Below, in pieces: positions 9,261 through 17,611 of a stretch of 18,417 nucleotides of DNA. A program made the position numbers and the translations under genes. The notes beneath the pieces are model-generated. The model ran no database searches, was not told where the DNA came from, and was given only the letters and a program-made list of their open reading frames with translations. Within the stretch, counting starts at the first letter, position 1; every line of letters starts with the position of its first letter. The DNA comes from Candolleomyces eurysporus (Eukaryota > Basidiomycota > Agaricomycetes > Agaricales > Psathyrellaceae): positions 1 to 18,417 of the forward strand of contig JANBPK010001027.1 in assembly GCA_027579435.1 (NCBI GenBank), written 5' to 3'.

Positions 9261-10558
9261 AGTTCTTTTTGTATATGAGGCGGCGGTTTTCCCTTCGCGA
9301 ATGTAGGAATAGTAAGCCGTTTGCCAGTATTGGGGTCCTTCAAGGTTAAGAACTGATCCCCGTTGGTCTTGTTCGAGACTTCGCTACTCATCGCGACGTC
9401 GAAAGGTCGACCCAGCAAAACGCTGTAAGCAGGTCGTCGAATGATATGTAATTGAATGTAGGCCAACACGCCTCCAAAATCAAACTCGACGTTCTTCGCG
9501 AGGCCCAGCGTCTTCTCAACAGTCCGATTTGCTGACTGGAGATGGATGACGATGTCTGGGTCCCATGCAATGCCTAAGTTTCGGGCCACATCCGCATCCA
9601 TCGAGCAAATTTGAGATCCAGTATCTAGGAGTACTTCTGCTCGCGCGGATTTATGGATCAACGGGAATACTGTCCTAAGAGCAACAGATTCTCGAGCTAC
9701 AAGAATAGGACGGGGCTCTTCTCCATCAGCAAGCGAATGAAGATATTGCTCAACTGGGTCTGTCATCACGAACGCGCCATCTGGAATTCCGGGCAAGTCT
9801 TTAGCACAAAAGACTTCGGCACGAGGCAAGTCCTCCAACTGTACAAAAGTGTTCACGACCACTGGTTCGGGTTCCGGATCAAGTTCCCGAACTTCAGTCT
9901 CTTCTTCGCGAATCCCGTTGCTGTCTAAGAAGTTCAAGAACTGGACAATCTTTTCCTCTTGACTTTGTGAGACCAGATCTATGAGTGAAATAATCTGGTA
10001 CTCCAAGTCCGACGCTTTTCCCTCTTCGCGAGCCACCTTTCTACGTGTGATCAACTTCTTTAAGTACTCCCTGGCAGGAGCAGAAACACTAGCCAGATCT
10101 TTCAAGCTTGTAGTGAACTTGGTATTGATCAGCTCCTCTACAATTCTTCTCAACGCTTCTTCATCTTCAATAGGTGCACGATTTCGATATGATTGGTTTT
10201 TCTCGAGTACAGGAAGGGGACTTGAAGTAGGCCTAGTGGTCCTGGCCTCTTCGCGAAGTTGTTCTCCAAAAGGAGCGAGCGGTTTAGTTCTCAGCGGCGG
10301 CACCATGACGAAGGGTCTTTCTGGTAACTTCTTCTTGGGCTGCTCCACTACCGGCTCTCTGAAACGAACTCCTTTCGTAGACTTCTCACTTGTCTCCCCC
10401 ACAGACTCTTTTCTCGTTTGCTTCTCGACGATTTCTTCTTCTTCCGACTCGCTTTCTATATTTACAGGGTTGGGTTTTCTCCGAGTGGCCTCCGGAACCT
10501 GCTTGCCACGACCAACCGGGGTTTTTCGCGCGGCAGAGGTATCCTTCCTCAGTCCTCT
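9218..10558 (-). CDS. Retroelement aspartic protease frame
   Basis: The product cleaves the gag-pol polyprotein. Counting from the first possible start at 10402 (a GTG), a retropepsin domain occupies about residues 235-345, with the active site LLDTGSQ (D260) and the flap-end motif VLLGRPF (about 328-334). The frame has no usable ATG and remains open upstream to at least 10558, overlapping the end of gag in the -1 frame, with an acidic stretch ESESEEEE in between. A slip on the TTTT just before the gag stop would join the two. The end of the frame overlaps RT, again in the -1 frame. Both shifts could be real programmed events or frameshift mutations. Confidence 0.85.
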   Translation of the reverse strand, partial: RGLRKDTSAARKTPVGRGKQVPEATRRKPNPVNIESESEEEEIVEKQTRKESVGETSEKSTKGVRFREPVVEQPKKKLPERPFVMVPPLRTKPLAPFGEQLREEARTTRPTSSPLPVLEKNQSYRNRAPIEDEEALRRIVEELINTKFTTSLKDLASVSAPAREYLKKLITRRKVAREEGKASDLEYQIISLIDLVSQSQEEKIVQFLNFLDSNGIREEETEVRELDPEPEPVVVNTFVQLEDLPRAEVFCAKDLPGIPDGAFVMTDPVEQYLHSLADGEEPRPILVARESVALRTVFPLIHKSARAEVLLDTGSQICSMDADVARNLGIAWDPDIVIHLQSANRTVEKTLGLAKNVEFDFGGVLAYIQLHIIRRPAYSVLLGRPFDVAMSSEVSNKTNGDQFLTLKDPNTGKRLTIPTFAKGKPPPHIQKELWNQEERNFRASRI

Positions 10559-12528
10559 TGAAAATCCTCATCGAAAGAGCTAGGAGTGGTTCGTGTAGCA
10601 ACAAACTGGCTCCTCCCCTTGAGGTCATCCAAAGTCTCCACCATCTGAGACATTACCCTGCTCATACGTTCTTGTTCGCGACGAATTTGATTTAAACCCG
10701 AGTCGCGCTCCGGCTCCTGATTTTGGACGAACTGTTGTGTCTGCGGTGGCAAAGGAGTTCGCGAAGACGATGGCTTGTTCGCGAGGCTCTCAATAGCAGC
10801 CTGCAATTGTCGGAACTCTTCACGAGTCACCGACTCCACCTCTGGGGCATAGTTATAGTTGAACTGCTGCCTAGAATATTCGTCCTCGTCATACATTCCT
10901 TGCATATTCTGTACCGCTCCAGTCACATATTTATCCACATATTCGCGCATGCTTTCTTTCTCATTCTGAACGAGGCGCCTTCCATCAGAAGTGAATAGGC
11001 CCTCCGGTCTGACTTGAATTTTGCCAGCTTGCAAATGAGCATCGCGAGCCAAACAGTTGTTCAGGTAGTGACCTGGTTGATTGCAATAGTAACAGATCGG
11101 AGTTCGCGAACTTTGGTTCATCATGGGCGGCGGTGGAGGCCTCTGAGGACGACTCTGCTGATTTAGCGAGAAGTTGTGTGGATTCCTCAGCATGATGTCC
11201 ATCTTGTCCTTGGTATTCCTCACTTCATCAAAGAAACGCTCGTTCTTATGATCGTACTCGTTGAACTTCTCGTTCAACATCGAATGGAAACGCTGCAATA
11301 AGCGATCTTCATCAAGTTCCTTCTTGACGACAGGAGGTGCACTTTCTTTAGGGACGGAAGGTCCAGACGGAGCTTCCGGAACTGTAGCTCGGTTCGTGAA
11401 GGAAAAAGGCTTGGGCAGAACACTCCCAAGTTGCCTCTCGAAGTTGAATCCATCGGAAAACTGCTTCCTCACGTTCGCGAGGTGCTCTGCTTTCTCTAGG
11501 TACTTGCCCCACTTCAAGGGTTCCGCTCCCCGAACTAAGTCCTTTTCTTTGTCATTCCCATTCTCAAGCGCTAAAGCTTCGAGAACTTGATCGCGGAAAT
11601 CCTCATCAAGAGTGCCTAAGTACAATTCGGCTAACTCTCGATTGCTCACAATCGTGTTCTCTAACTTTCCAGCCTCATGCCTGAACTTCAGATGGAATTC
11701 GATCAACGAATCGTAATGTTTTCGCTTAGTACCCACGTAAGGCACACAAACGATCCTCAGGTGGGAGATATCACCCTTGGCTTGTCTTAAGGCTTCAGGA
11801 TGGAATCCGAGAACTTGGCTTTTGAACTGTTCATAAGTCCCAGTCTTGTATTTGTCCATCTGAATCCAGACTTGTCTCTCTGTGTAAGTAAGGTAGTAGC
11901 ACAAAATCTTCTTCCTGATCCTGTCTGTCTCTACTTTGTTCTGTGCCATTACTTCCTCACATTCTTGAATGTAATCCAAGATTCGCGACTTCTCGTAGCG
12001 CGGACGGTTCGATGCATAGTTGGGAGGGAACTGCTTGCCTGTTGGCATGCTCTCGAGTCCATCTCCTACCATGATCTCGGGGTCTAGAATTTCAGCCATT
12101 TCTTCGAAGCGAACTGGCCTTCGTGAAGTTCTAGTTCTTTCTTTTCTGTGGGGCCGAGAGCTCGTGGTCTCTTGGCTTGGTCTCTCTTGTTCTACTGAAC
12201 GGATACTTGAGGTAAGATTGTGGGCAATCTCCTCGATTTCGTCTAACGAAGTTGATAGGTTATCTGCGCTTTGTAGGGCGCGTTCTGCTGTCTCTTTAAG
12301 CGCACGCTTAACTGAATGAATGTCTCTGGGATACACAGTAGGGATGCCAGGCAATAGTCCTGCCCTTCGAGAATTAGCTGTACTTCTTCCTTGAGTTCTC
12401 GAAGTAAAATGATCGACTTCTAGAGACTCAGCACGGTGATCTGAAGTTGTAGCTTCTTCTCGTCGCTTTCCTTTCTGTTTCTTTACGAGATCACTCGCTT
12501 TGAGAGGCGGAATGATGACTTTTCGCAC
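10549..12528 (-). CDS. gag: Ty3/gypsy gag polyprotein (capsid and nucleocapsid)
   Basis: About 659 codons. A basic, Ser/Arg-rich N-terminus is followed by a capsid-like helical region (about 160-370; motifs ILDYIQECEEVMAQNK, LCYYLTYTERQVWIQMDKY, FHLKFRHEAGKLE, AELYLGTLDEDFRDQV) and one CCHC zinc knuckle at 479-492 (CYYCNQPGHYLNNC, spacing C-x2-C-x4-H-x4-C). A Gln-rich tail with a predicted coiled coil ends it. Together these form the particle and bind element RNA. The first codon of the frame at 12528 is GTG, and the first in-frame ATG lies only at about residue 147, so the true start is unclear: an ATG was lost, a non-AUG start is used, or a spliced leader supplies it. Confidence 0.9.
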   Translation of the reverse strand: MRKVIIPPLKASDLVKKQKGKRREEATTSDHRAESLEVDHFTSRTQGRSTANSRRAGLLPGIPTVYPRDIHSVKRALKETAERALQSADNLSTSLDEIEEIAHNLTSSIRSVEQERPSQETTSSRPHRKERTRTSRRPVRFEEMAEILDPEIMVGDGLESMPTGKQFPPNYASNRPRYEKSRILDYIQECEEVMAQNKVETDRIRKKILCYYLTYTERQVWIQMDKYKTGTYEQFKSQVLGFHPEALRQAKGDISHLRIVCVPYVGTKRKHYDSLIEFHLKFRHEAGKLENTIVSNRELAELYLGTLDEDFRDQVLEALALENGNDKEKDLVRGAEPLKWGKYLEKAEHLANVRKQFSDGFNFERQLGSVLPKPFSFTNRATVPEAPSGPSVPKESAPPVVKKELDEDRLLQRFHSMLNEKFNEYDHKNERFFDEVRNTKDKMDIMLRNPHNFSLNQQSRPQRPPPPPMMNQSSRTPICYYCNQPGHYLNNCLARDAHLQAGKIQVRPEGLFTSDGRRLVQNEKESMREYVDKYVTGAVQNMQGMYDEDEYSRQQFNYNYAPEVESVTREEFRQLQAAIESLANKPSSSRTPLPPQTQQFVQNQEPERDSGLNQIRREQERMSRVMSQMVETLDDLKGRSQFVATRTTPSSFDEDFQED

Positions 12529-12646
12529 TTCGCGAACTGAATGATAGTCTTATTAAGACTGAGTGGCGCAAAGGCAAGTCGTAGAAACAATAAAACCGAA
12601 GTCAATTGATCCTTTAAGACTCCCCCTCGCGGTGGGCTCCAATAGA
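12529..12646 (-). other. Leader of the retrotransposon
   Basis: This 118 nt stretch between gag and the LTR has no gene. It contains a TTCGCGAA palindrome at 12529-12536 and the candidate primer-binding site at 12623-12641. Confidence 0.6.
12623..12641 (-). promoter_or_regulatory. Candidate tRNA primer-binding site
   Basis: On the minus strand, five bases after the LTR end CATCA, the sequence reads TGGAGCCCACCGCGAGGGG. Primer-binding sites start with TGG, complementary to the CCA end of a tRNA, and lie within a few bases of the 5' LTR. I could not assign the tRNA. Confidence 0.55.
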
Positions 12647-12699
12647 TGATGTGCAGGTAGCGAACTAGGGCTCTCTAACCAACAAAACTATAGAACTCA

Positions 12700-12733
12700 A
12701 ACACACACACACAACCACAACAACACAACACAC
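12700..12733. repeat. AC-rich simple repeat in the LTR
   Basis: An (AC)n run followed by irregular ACAACAACACAACACAC. It would be a GT-rich tract in the U5 part of the minus-strand transcript. Confidence 0.8.
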
Positions 12734-13131
12734 CAAATACCTTTGTGAAGATAAAGGCGGGCAAGGGGTATAGGTAAAAGCTCTAAGTCGAGTCGACAGA
12801 GGCTTCTAGAACTCTTCTTGTACGATCGCAAGTTCGAGGGGGAGTCTAAGGCTCAACCAGCAACGATAGATATGCTTCACGAAGTGACTTCGCTAACACA
12901 CGGTGGGTTCGAGATACGACGGATAACTTCGCGAACAGAGAACACGGTCTCGAGCAACTTTAACGCAAGAACGATTCGATAATACGCAAGCGACACAACT
13001 CTGATTGACTTCGCAAACTTAAACACTCTTTCTCGATAACAGATGGCTCTCGTAGATTCCTGGGAACACGGTCCCGACGCGAAATACAAACGCTAGCTAC
13101 CCGCTACTGATAATACAAGTAAAACAGAGAC

Positions 13132-13142
13132 GTATATATATG
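13132..13142 (-). promoter_or_regulatory. Possible TATA element of the LTR promoter
   Basis: TATATATATG (+) reads CATATATATA on the minus strand, about 860 bp into the LTR. The position would leave about 450 bp of R and U5. It is AT-rich sequence only; no start site can be seen. Confidence 0.25.
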
Positions 13143-14000
13143 TAATTAATGTTTGGCAAACAGACAGAGAAACAAACAGATGACAGAGACAGAGAGAGAT
13201 AAGAAACACGATCATATGAGGGTATCGAAGGCCGAGAGTTGAGTCTCGAACTTTAGAACACAGTCCAGGCGCTTCGCGAACCTGTTCTGGGCGCGGCTGT
13301 TATCTAGTCCGCATGGAATTTCACCGAGGATTGCTCCCGGAGAGCGCGCTCTTCCGTTCACGAACCTCACCCGACGAATTGATCCAACTTTTGGGTGCTT
13401 GGCTCCACCAAGCCACACTGCTTCACTACTCTGCTGACTCTTTCTTTCTCTTGGCTATGGACAGGCTGACCGAGCTTCGGGTTGCTGACCCTATATGCTT
13501 TAGTCGTGCTTTCCGGTTTTCCGTTTCGGGTTCATGAACGTCGGACGATCCTTCCGAAGCCTAGTCAATTAACGTTGATACCTCCCAAAAGGGTAAGGTC
13601 AGCGCTTGTTGACTTAGCTGATCGACGATCAGGTTCTCGAAGCTGTCGGCTACTTCATGAAGACTTCTGCTTAGCGATGTCAGGGCGAATTCCCTTGTAG
13701 TATGCATAACTCCCTCTGATATCGTCCCTCGCCAGGTCAGGCATATCAGATAGCTTCGATTCTCGTTATAGTTGTTTCGGATACGTTCACGAGGTCTTCA
13801 CGAACTTAAAGTACCATCGTTGAACCGTCGTACTCGACTTCATTACCTCGTCTGGGGAGTCTGCTTAGTTGGCAGTCAGGGAAAACTCCAACTCTATCGT
13901 TTCCCAACTTCATGAAGATCTTTCTTATTTATAAGTCCATTCGTGAAGAACATGAACAAGTTCGCGAATTTTGTAGGGTGTTCGCGCAGACGGCGCATCA

Positions 14001-14034
14001 TCTCCCCCCGACTTAAGATCTTCACTGTCCTCAG
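14001..14034 (-). promoter_or_regulatory. Terminal polypurine tract block of the right-hand unit
   Basis: On the minus strand it reads GAGGACAG, about 12 bases, then TTAAGTCGGGGGGAGA, directly before the LTR start TGATGCGC. It differs from 120-152 by very few bases although the flanking LTRs are only about 75% alike. Confidence 0.65.
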
Positions 14035-14431
14035 TGAACAGTGTGTCTGACATCGATCCACTTTAATCTTTTACTTGACAAGCCACCGACGGCCTTCTAT
14101 TGCTCCCGCTCTCGAGAGGATCATCGCTCTGCTGCGTTTCCGTCCTAATAGGGAAATCGCGCCTGGCGCCATCAAAATGACTTAGCCGTTGAGCTTATTA
14201 CGTCTATCCGCTGTTTTTCGATCGATCGTCGAAGTTTAAAGTTATTCAGTTCTGCCGTGGGGCCAACACTGAATAGCTTTGTCATGACATCTTTCTCGAA
14301 GCTTCCAGATCGTTACAGGGTGAATTTAACAGCCCTCTGCGACGCCGGAGTTCNAAAAAAANCTTCTTTCTTCCTTCCCCACTTTTTCCCTTCTCTCCCT
14401 TTCTCTTTATACCGCTGTGGCGCCCGCCATT
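14035..14431 (+). other. Upstream region of gene A'
   Basis: No gene is supported. It is the counterpart of 153-541, containing an inverted repeat (14244-14274), a TTCTCGAA site (14293-14300), Ns at 14354 and 14362 flanking an A7 run, and a CT-rich run before the start codon. Confidence 0.5.
14244..14274. promoter_or_regulatory. Conserved inverted repeat upstream of gene A'
   Basis: The outer arms ATTCAGT / ACTGAAT and a short inner GCC / GGC pair are kept, while the bases between them differ from the copy at 363-394. It ends about 157 bp before the ATG, against about 147 bp in A. Confidence 0.55.
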
Positions 14432-16679
14432 ATGCCAAAACCCGAGGACATCTTCGTCCAGTTTCACGACGTTATGCGCGAGAATCCCTTCTGGAAGCCT
14501 GGTGAACCGGCCACCATGCCTAGGAACCCCGGGCTATTCGTGAGCCAAGTCCTTCAGCTCGTCGTGCGTATCTGNCCCTGCCCTTGATTCTACCTTCGTT
14601 TGCTTATTCACCTGTCTCTTTTAGACTCATATGCACGGTTCAAAGGCCAAGGTCATCCTCGAGTACCCGGCGGCCCGGATGCTTTGCTCTTGGGTCGGGC
14701 ACGTCTTACTCCATCATTGTATCCCGGACCTTGCCAAGCAGCCCCTCCCAGTTGCAACTATTCTAGCCAACCTTGACACCACACTGCCTGACGACCTTCC
14801 CGAGCTCTCCACCGTCCCTCCTACTCTTCGAGCCCACCTTGACTCCCAAGAGACGGCTAAGAAGGGTCGCAAAGTTGCCCCGCGCCCCATCAAGAAAGTC
14901 ACTGATTCTGGTTCGCGAGTTTTCTCTCTTAACGGTTCGCCTACTTCCGTTCATCTTCGTGAAGCTGACTTTCCCGTTCTCGACCCCCGTTTAGCTAAAG
15001 CTGCCAGTTCAAAAAAAAAGCAAAGCAGCTTCTGAAGCCCCATCAACTACGTCGCGAAAACGCGGTAGGGCAGATGTCTCTCCCTCTCCTGTCAAGAAGG
15101 AGAAGAGCGAGCCACTACCAAAGGTATGACCTCCTTCTCTTGCTTCATGAACCCGCTTTTTGATCCTTTTCCAGCCCAAACGTCTTCGCCAGGCCTCTCC
15201 CGAACCTCAACGTGCTCTTCGTCCTCGTGGTCCCCGCCAAGACTCACCCGTTCCTTCTAAATCGTTGACTGCCCGCGGCAAACAACGGGCTACCTCGCCT
15301 CCTGAGTCTGAAGTCGCGTCGAGCTCTGAGGAAGAGGTAGTGTTCTCCGCTGGAGAAGAAGAACAAGAGGACGCCGAAGTCAACGCTTCCTTCGCTTTCT
15401 TGAACGAGGAAGACGTTGACGAACTCGTCTCTTCTTCCCCCGAAGGTCCTCCTCTCGCCAAGAAGTGGACGGCAAAGCGCAAAGGCAAGAAGGTTGTCTC
15501 GGCCCCTCGCGTCGTCGACGACGAAAAAGAAGAAGGCAGCTCTCGAAAAGCGCCCACAACCCCTCCGCCGAAGCCGTCGGCACGTTCCAAGCCCAAGCCC
15601 GTCGTCGAAATTCCCGCTACGCCCTCTACCTCTCGTCCCCTCAAGACTGTAGTGCCTCGGGAGGACCGAACGCTCACCGAACGCGCTATCCGCGTCTACG
15701 AAAACCTTGCCCCTCCCTCGGTCTTTCTTTCCAACCCGGAGGCAGCTACTCTGCTCCTTACGCGTCCCGAATCTCTCGCTCCGGTTCGTGAAGCTCCTTT
15801 TTACCTTTGCTTTCGTCACCTTTCTAAGCTATTTCTCCTCTTATAGCTTCGACTCCCCTGCCGTAGCCGCGCCTGCCTTGCTGATCCTTCGGGATGCCTT
15901 CCTCACGACGGCAAGTCGGAGAAGTGCGCTCCATGTCAGAAAAGCCGAACGATTTGTTCGTGGACTCGCAACCAGGGCGAGACCCTTCTTCATGAACAGC
16001 TCCGGGGTTACTGGGATCTCGCGCGTGGTCCGTCCAACGCTAGCTGTGAGTTCCCCTCCCTTGTTTTTATGCTTCTCGAACTGCCTACTAAATTCATGCA
16101 GACATGAACAACCTCTACTCCGAGCTTCGCCACCACTGGGAGGCCTACCGATCCTTCCAGACGTTGGCCCACTACGAGGCTACCCGATTCGAGAGCGTCC
16201 GGCGCTTCATCGCTAGCTATGTCGAAACTATGGTCGCCAACGATGATCCCTTCGTCGACCAGGTCATCGATCAGGCCACTCTCCAAAAACTCATCTTGGA
16301 GTTCCCGAACGTCGCTTATGAACCCCGGGCTCGCGTCGCGCCTGTCTCGGCGTTCCTCAACCTTCCGTCCGCTCCAGGTGTCTTCCCCTCGATAACTGAG
16401 GAGTCCTCGGTCCTGGGTTCACCCTTCGCTCCTATCCCTGGCTTCAACATCCATCGTCAAGGTCCTCGTAAGCCTAATGCCGCTCCCCACACTCCCGGAT
16501 CAAGTGGCGCCAACTTCCCTCTCCGTCCTGTATCTCAGCCGCCTCATCATTCGCAACCTCCCCCGCCACGTACTCCCGGATGTCCTGAAAGTCCGAAGCC
16601 TCGCCCACAAACTCCTATCGATCCTGAAAGTCCTGCCAGTTCCACTCCTCCTCCGCCGCTAGTTCCTCCCACTTCATGA
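14432..16679 (+). CDS. Gene A': paralogue of gene A, five exons, one apparent frameshift
   Basis: Exons 14432-14563, 14625-15123, 15175-15783, 15847-16045 and 16102-16679 would give about 671 residues. Layout follows A: N-terminal domain (FHDVMRENPFWKPGEP), a long Ser/Glu and Lys-rich region with basic stretches that could be nuclear signals (KKWTAKRKGKK), the segment RAIRVYENLAPPSVFLS, then the cysteine cluster with exactly the same spacing as A (C-x4-C-x6-C-x9-C-x2-C-x6-C, SW after it), the helical NLYSELRHHWEAYRSF region and a Pro-rich tail. Intron positions and phases agree with A, the main support for both models. Exon 2 has one base too many, at an A9 run (15011-15019). An N at 14575 lies in intron 1. 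Identity to A is low, about one third in exon 1 by eye. Confidence 0.65.
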
Positions 16680-17611
16680 ACATCGTCAACGCACTCGGGG
16701 GGGGGAAGATTGGGTTTTGGGTAGTCAGGATGGCTTATCATTCACTGTACTCCATCGTCGAGGTTCTGGGCGGAACTTCGGCGACGTTGTAATGTGTTGG
16801 GTTGGTCTTCTGCGTGGTGGGCTTCCTCCCTCCATTCTTTTTATCTTGACATTTCTTCCTTCTTAGTCGCTCTCCCACTTCTTGAACTTCGCATCCTCTT
16901 TTTGCACCTCTTGGGACCCCTGGTCATACACTCTTCTAGACGCTTGNCCCCCCTTTTCTTATGCATATTATCGTCGACGCGGCTGCTCTCATCCTTACAT
17001 ACCCCGCGCCTCTCTATTTATGGAGTAGAGTAGTACAGGCAGTTCGGCCCCCTTCATCGTCTGCGGACATCACATCCCCCATCCCTGCTTCACTAATAGT
17101 TGACAATTCCTCTTCGCATATCTTAGCAAATCTTTATCATGTATCAGTAGTTCCAGTCAAATCCAGATACCCGCCCTTGTGCACCCCAAAATGACTTGAG
17201 TATCAATCAAAATCACTAAGCTTACACTTTTGGCCTCCTTCATGAAGCTCTCAGAAGCTCGGTCTAAATCCCCGAAATCAAGATCTCGCCAAGTCCCTTC
17301 TTCATGAACCGCGTGAGTACATCTGATGGACACATGTGCAGATCTTTCATCACCATCAGCTGTTCGCTAAGTAAAGTAACCGCATTTCACGAATGGGGTA
17401 GTCTCTTCGTGAACAGCCAATCTTATCTCGTCCTGAGTTTTGAGGAATAAGCCGGAGAGGAATTACAGCTAATTCTCTCCTGAAATCATGCGATATCTCG
17501 GAATAATGCTCGGAGTGCTTCACGAAGGTCCGTGCGCCGTTGCCTGAGATAAAAGCTCGACTTCACGAACTCGTTTCTTCCTCATTCCCGCTCTTTCCTT
17601 TTACTCCTACT
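16680..17611 (+). other. Intergenic region between A' and B' including the B' promoter
   Basis: No gene is supported. It holds a G9 run (16697-16705), ATTGGGTTTTGGGT (16709-16722), an N at 16947, and the same blocks found before B: CACATGTG (17331-17338), the CATCAGCTGTT block (to about 17382), CATGCGATATCTCGGAATAA (in 17484-17513), CTTCACGAAGGTCCGTGCGC (17518-17537), and ATAAAAG (17549-17555), 63 bp before the ATG. Confidence 0.6.

Larger units (their letters stand above)
1..14000 (-). mobile_element. Ty3/gypsy LTR retrotransposon unit with antisense genes A and B
   Basis: Read on the minus strand, the unit runs: LTR (14000-12647), primer-binding-like site, gag, protease, RT, RNase H, integrase, an internal polypurine block (5502-5469), antisense genes B and A, a terminal polypurine block (152-120), then the start of the next LTR (119-1, cut by the window edge). 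The order protease-RT-RNase H-integrase places it in Ty3/gypsy (Metaviridae). The gag-pol part is certain. That A and B belong to the element is inferred from the repeated layout to the right of 14000. The visible 115-119 nt of the two LTRs match only about 75% by eye, too little for one recent insertion, so recombination between diverged elements is likely. Target-site duplications cannot be tested here. Confidence 0.7.
12647..14000 (-). repeat. LTR, about 1354 bp, shared by two adjacent units
   Basis: On the minus strand it begins TGATGCGC and ends GCACATCA, giving TG...CA ends and a short inverted repeat. A polypurine tract precedes it (14001-14034) and a primer-binding-like site follows (12641-12623), so it serves as the 5' LTR of the gag-pol unit on the left and the 3' LTR of the unit with A' and B' on the right. 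There is no supported gene inside. The TTCGCGAA palindrome occurs at 12928, 13273 and 13961. Confidence 0.7.

Noticed and set aside
12700..12733. Possible telomere or centromere satellite
   Set aside because: It is a short AC microsatellite with no longer period.
12877..13700. Short frames within the LTR
   Set aside because: Under 75 codons, no motif, inside a sequence with clear LTR ends.
59..13968. TTCGCGAA as true heat-shock elements
   Set aside because: Functional elements need three or more alternating nGAAn units in close phase; most sites here are single palindromes and many lie in coding sequence. Kept only as a shape similarity.
15207..15819. Long minus-strand frames of 156-191 codons opposite A' exon 3
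   Set aside because: They are shadows of the conserved plus-strand exon, caused by its Ser/Glu/Lys-rich codon use.
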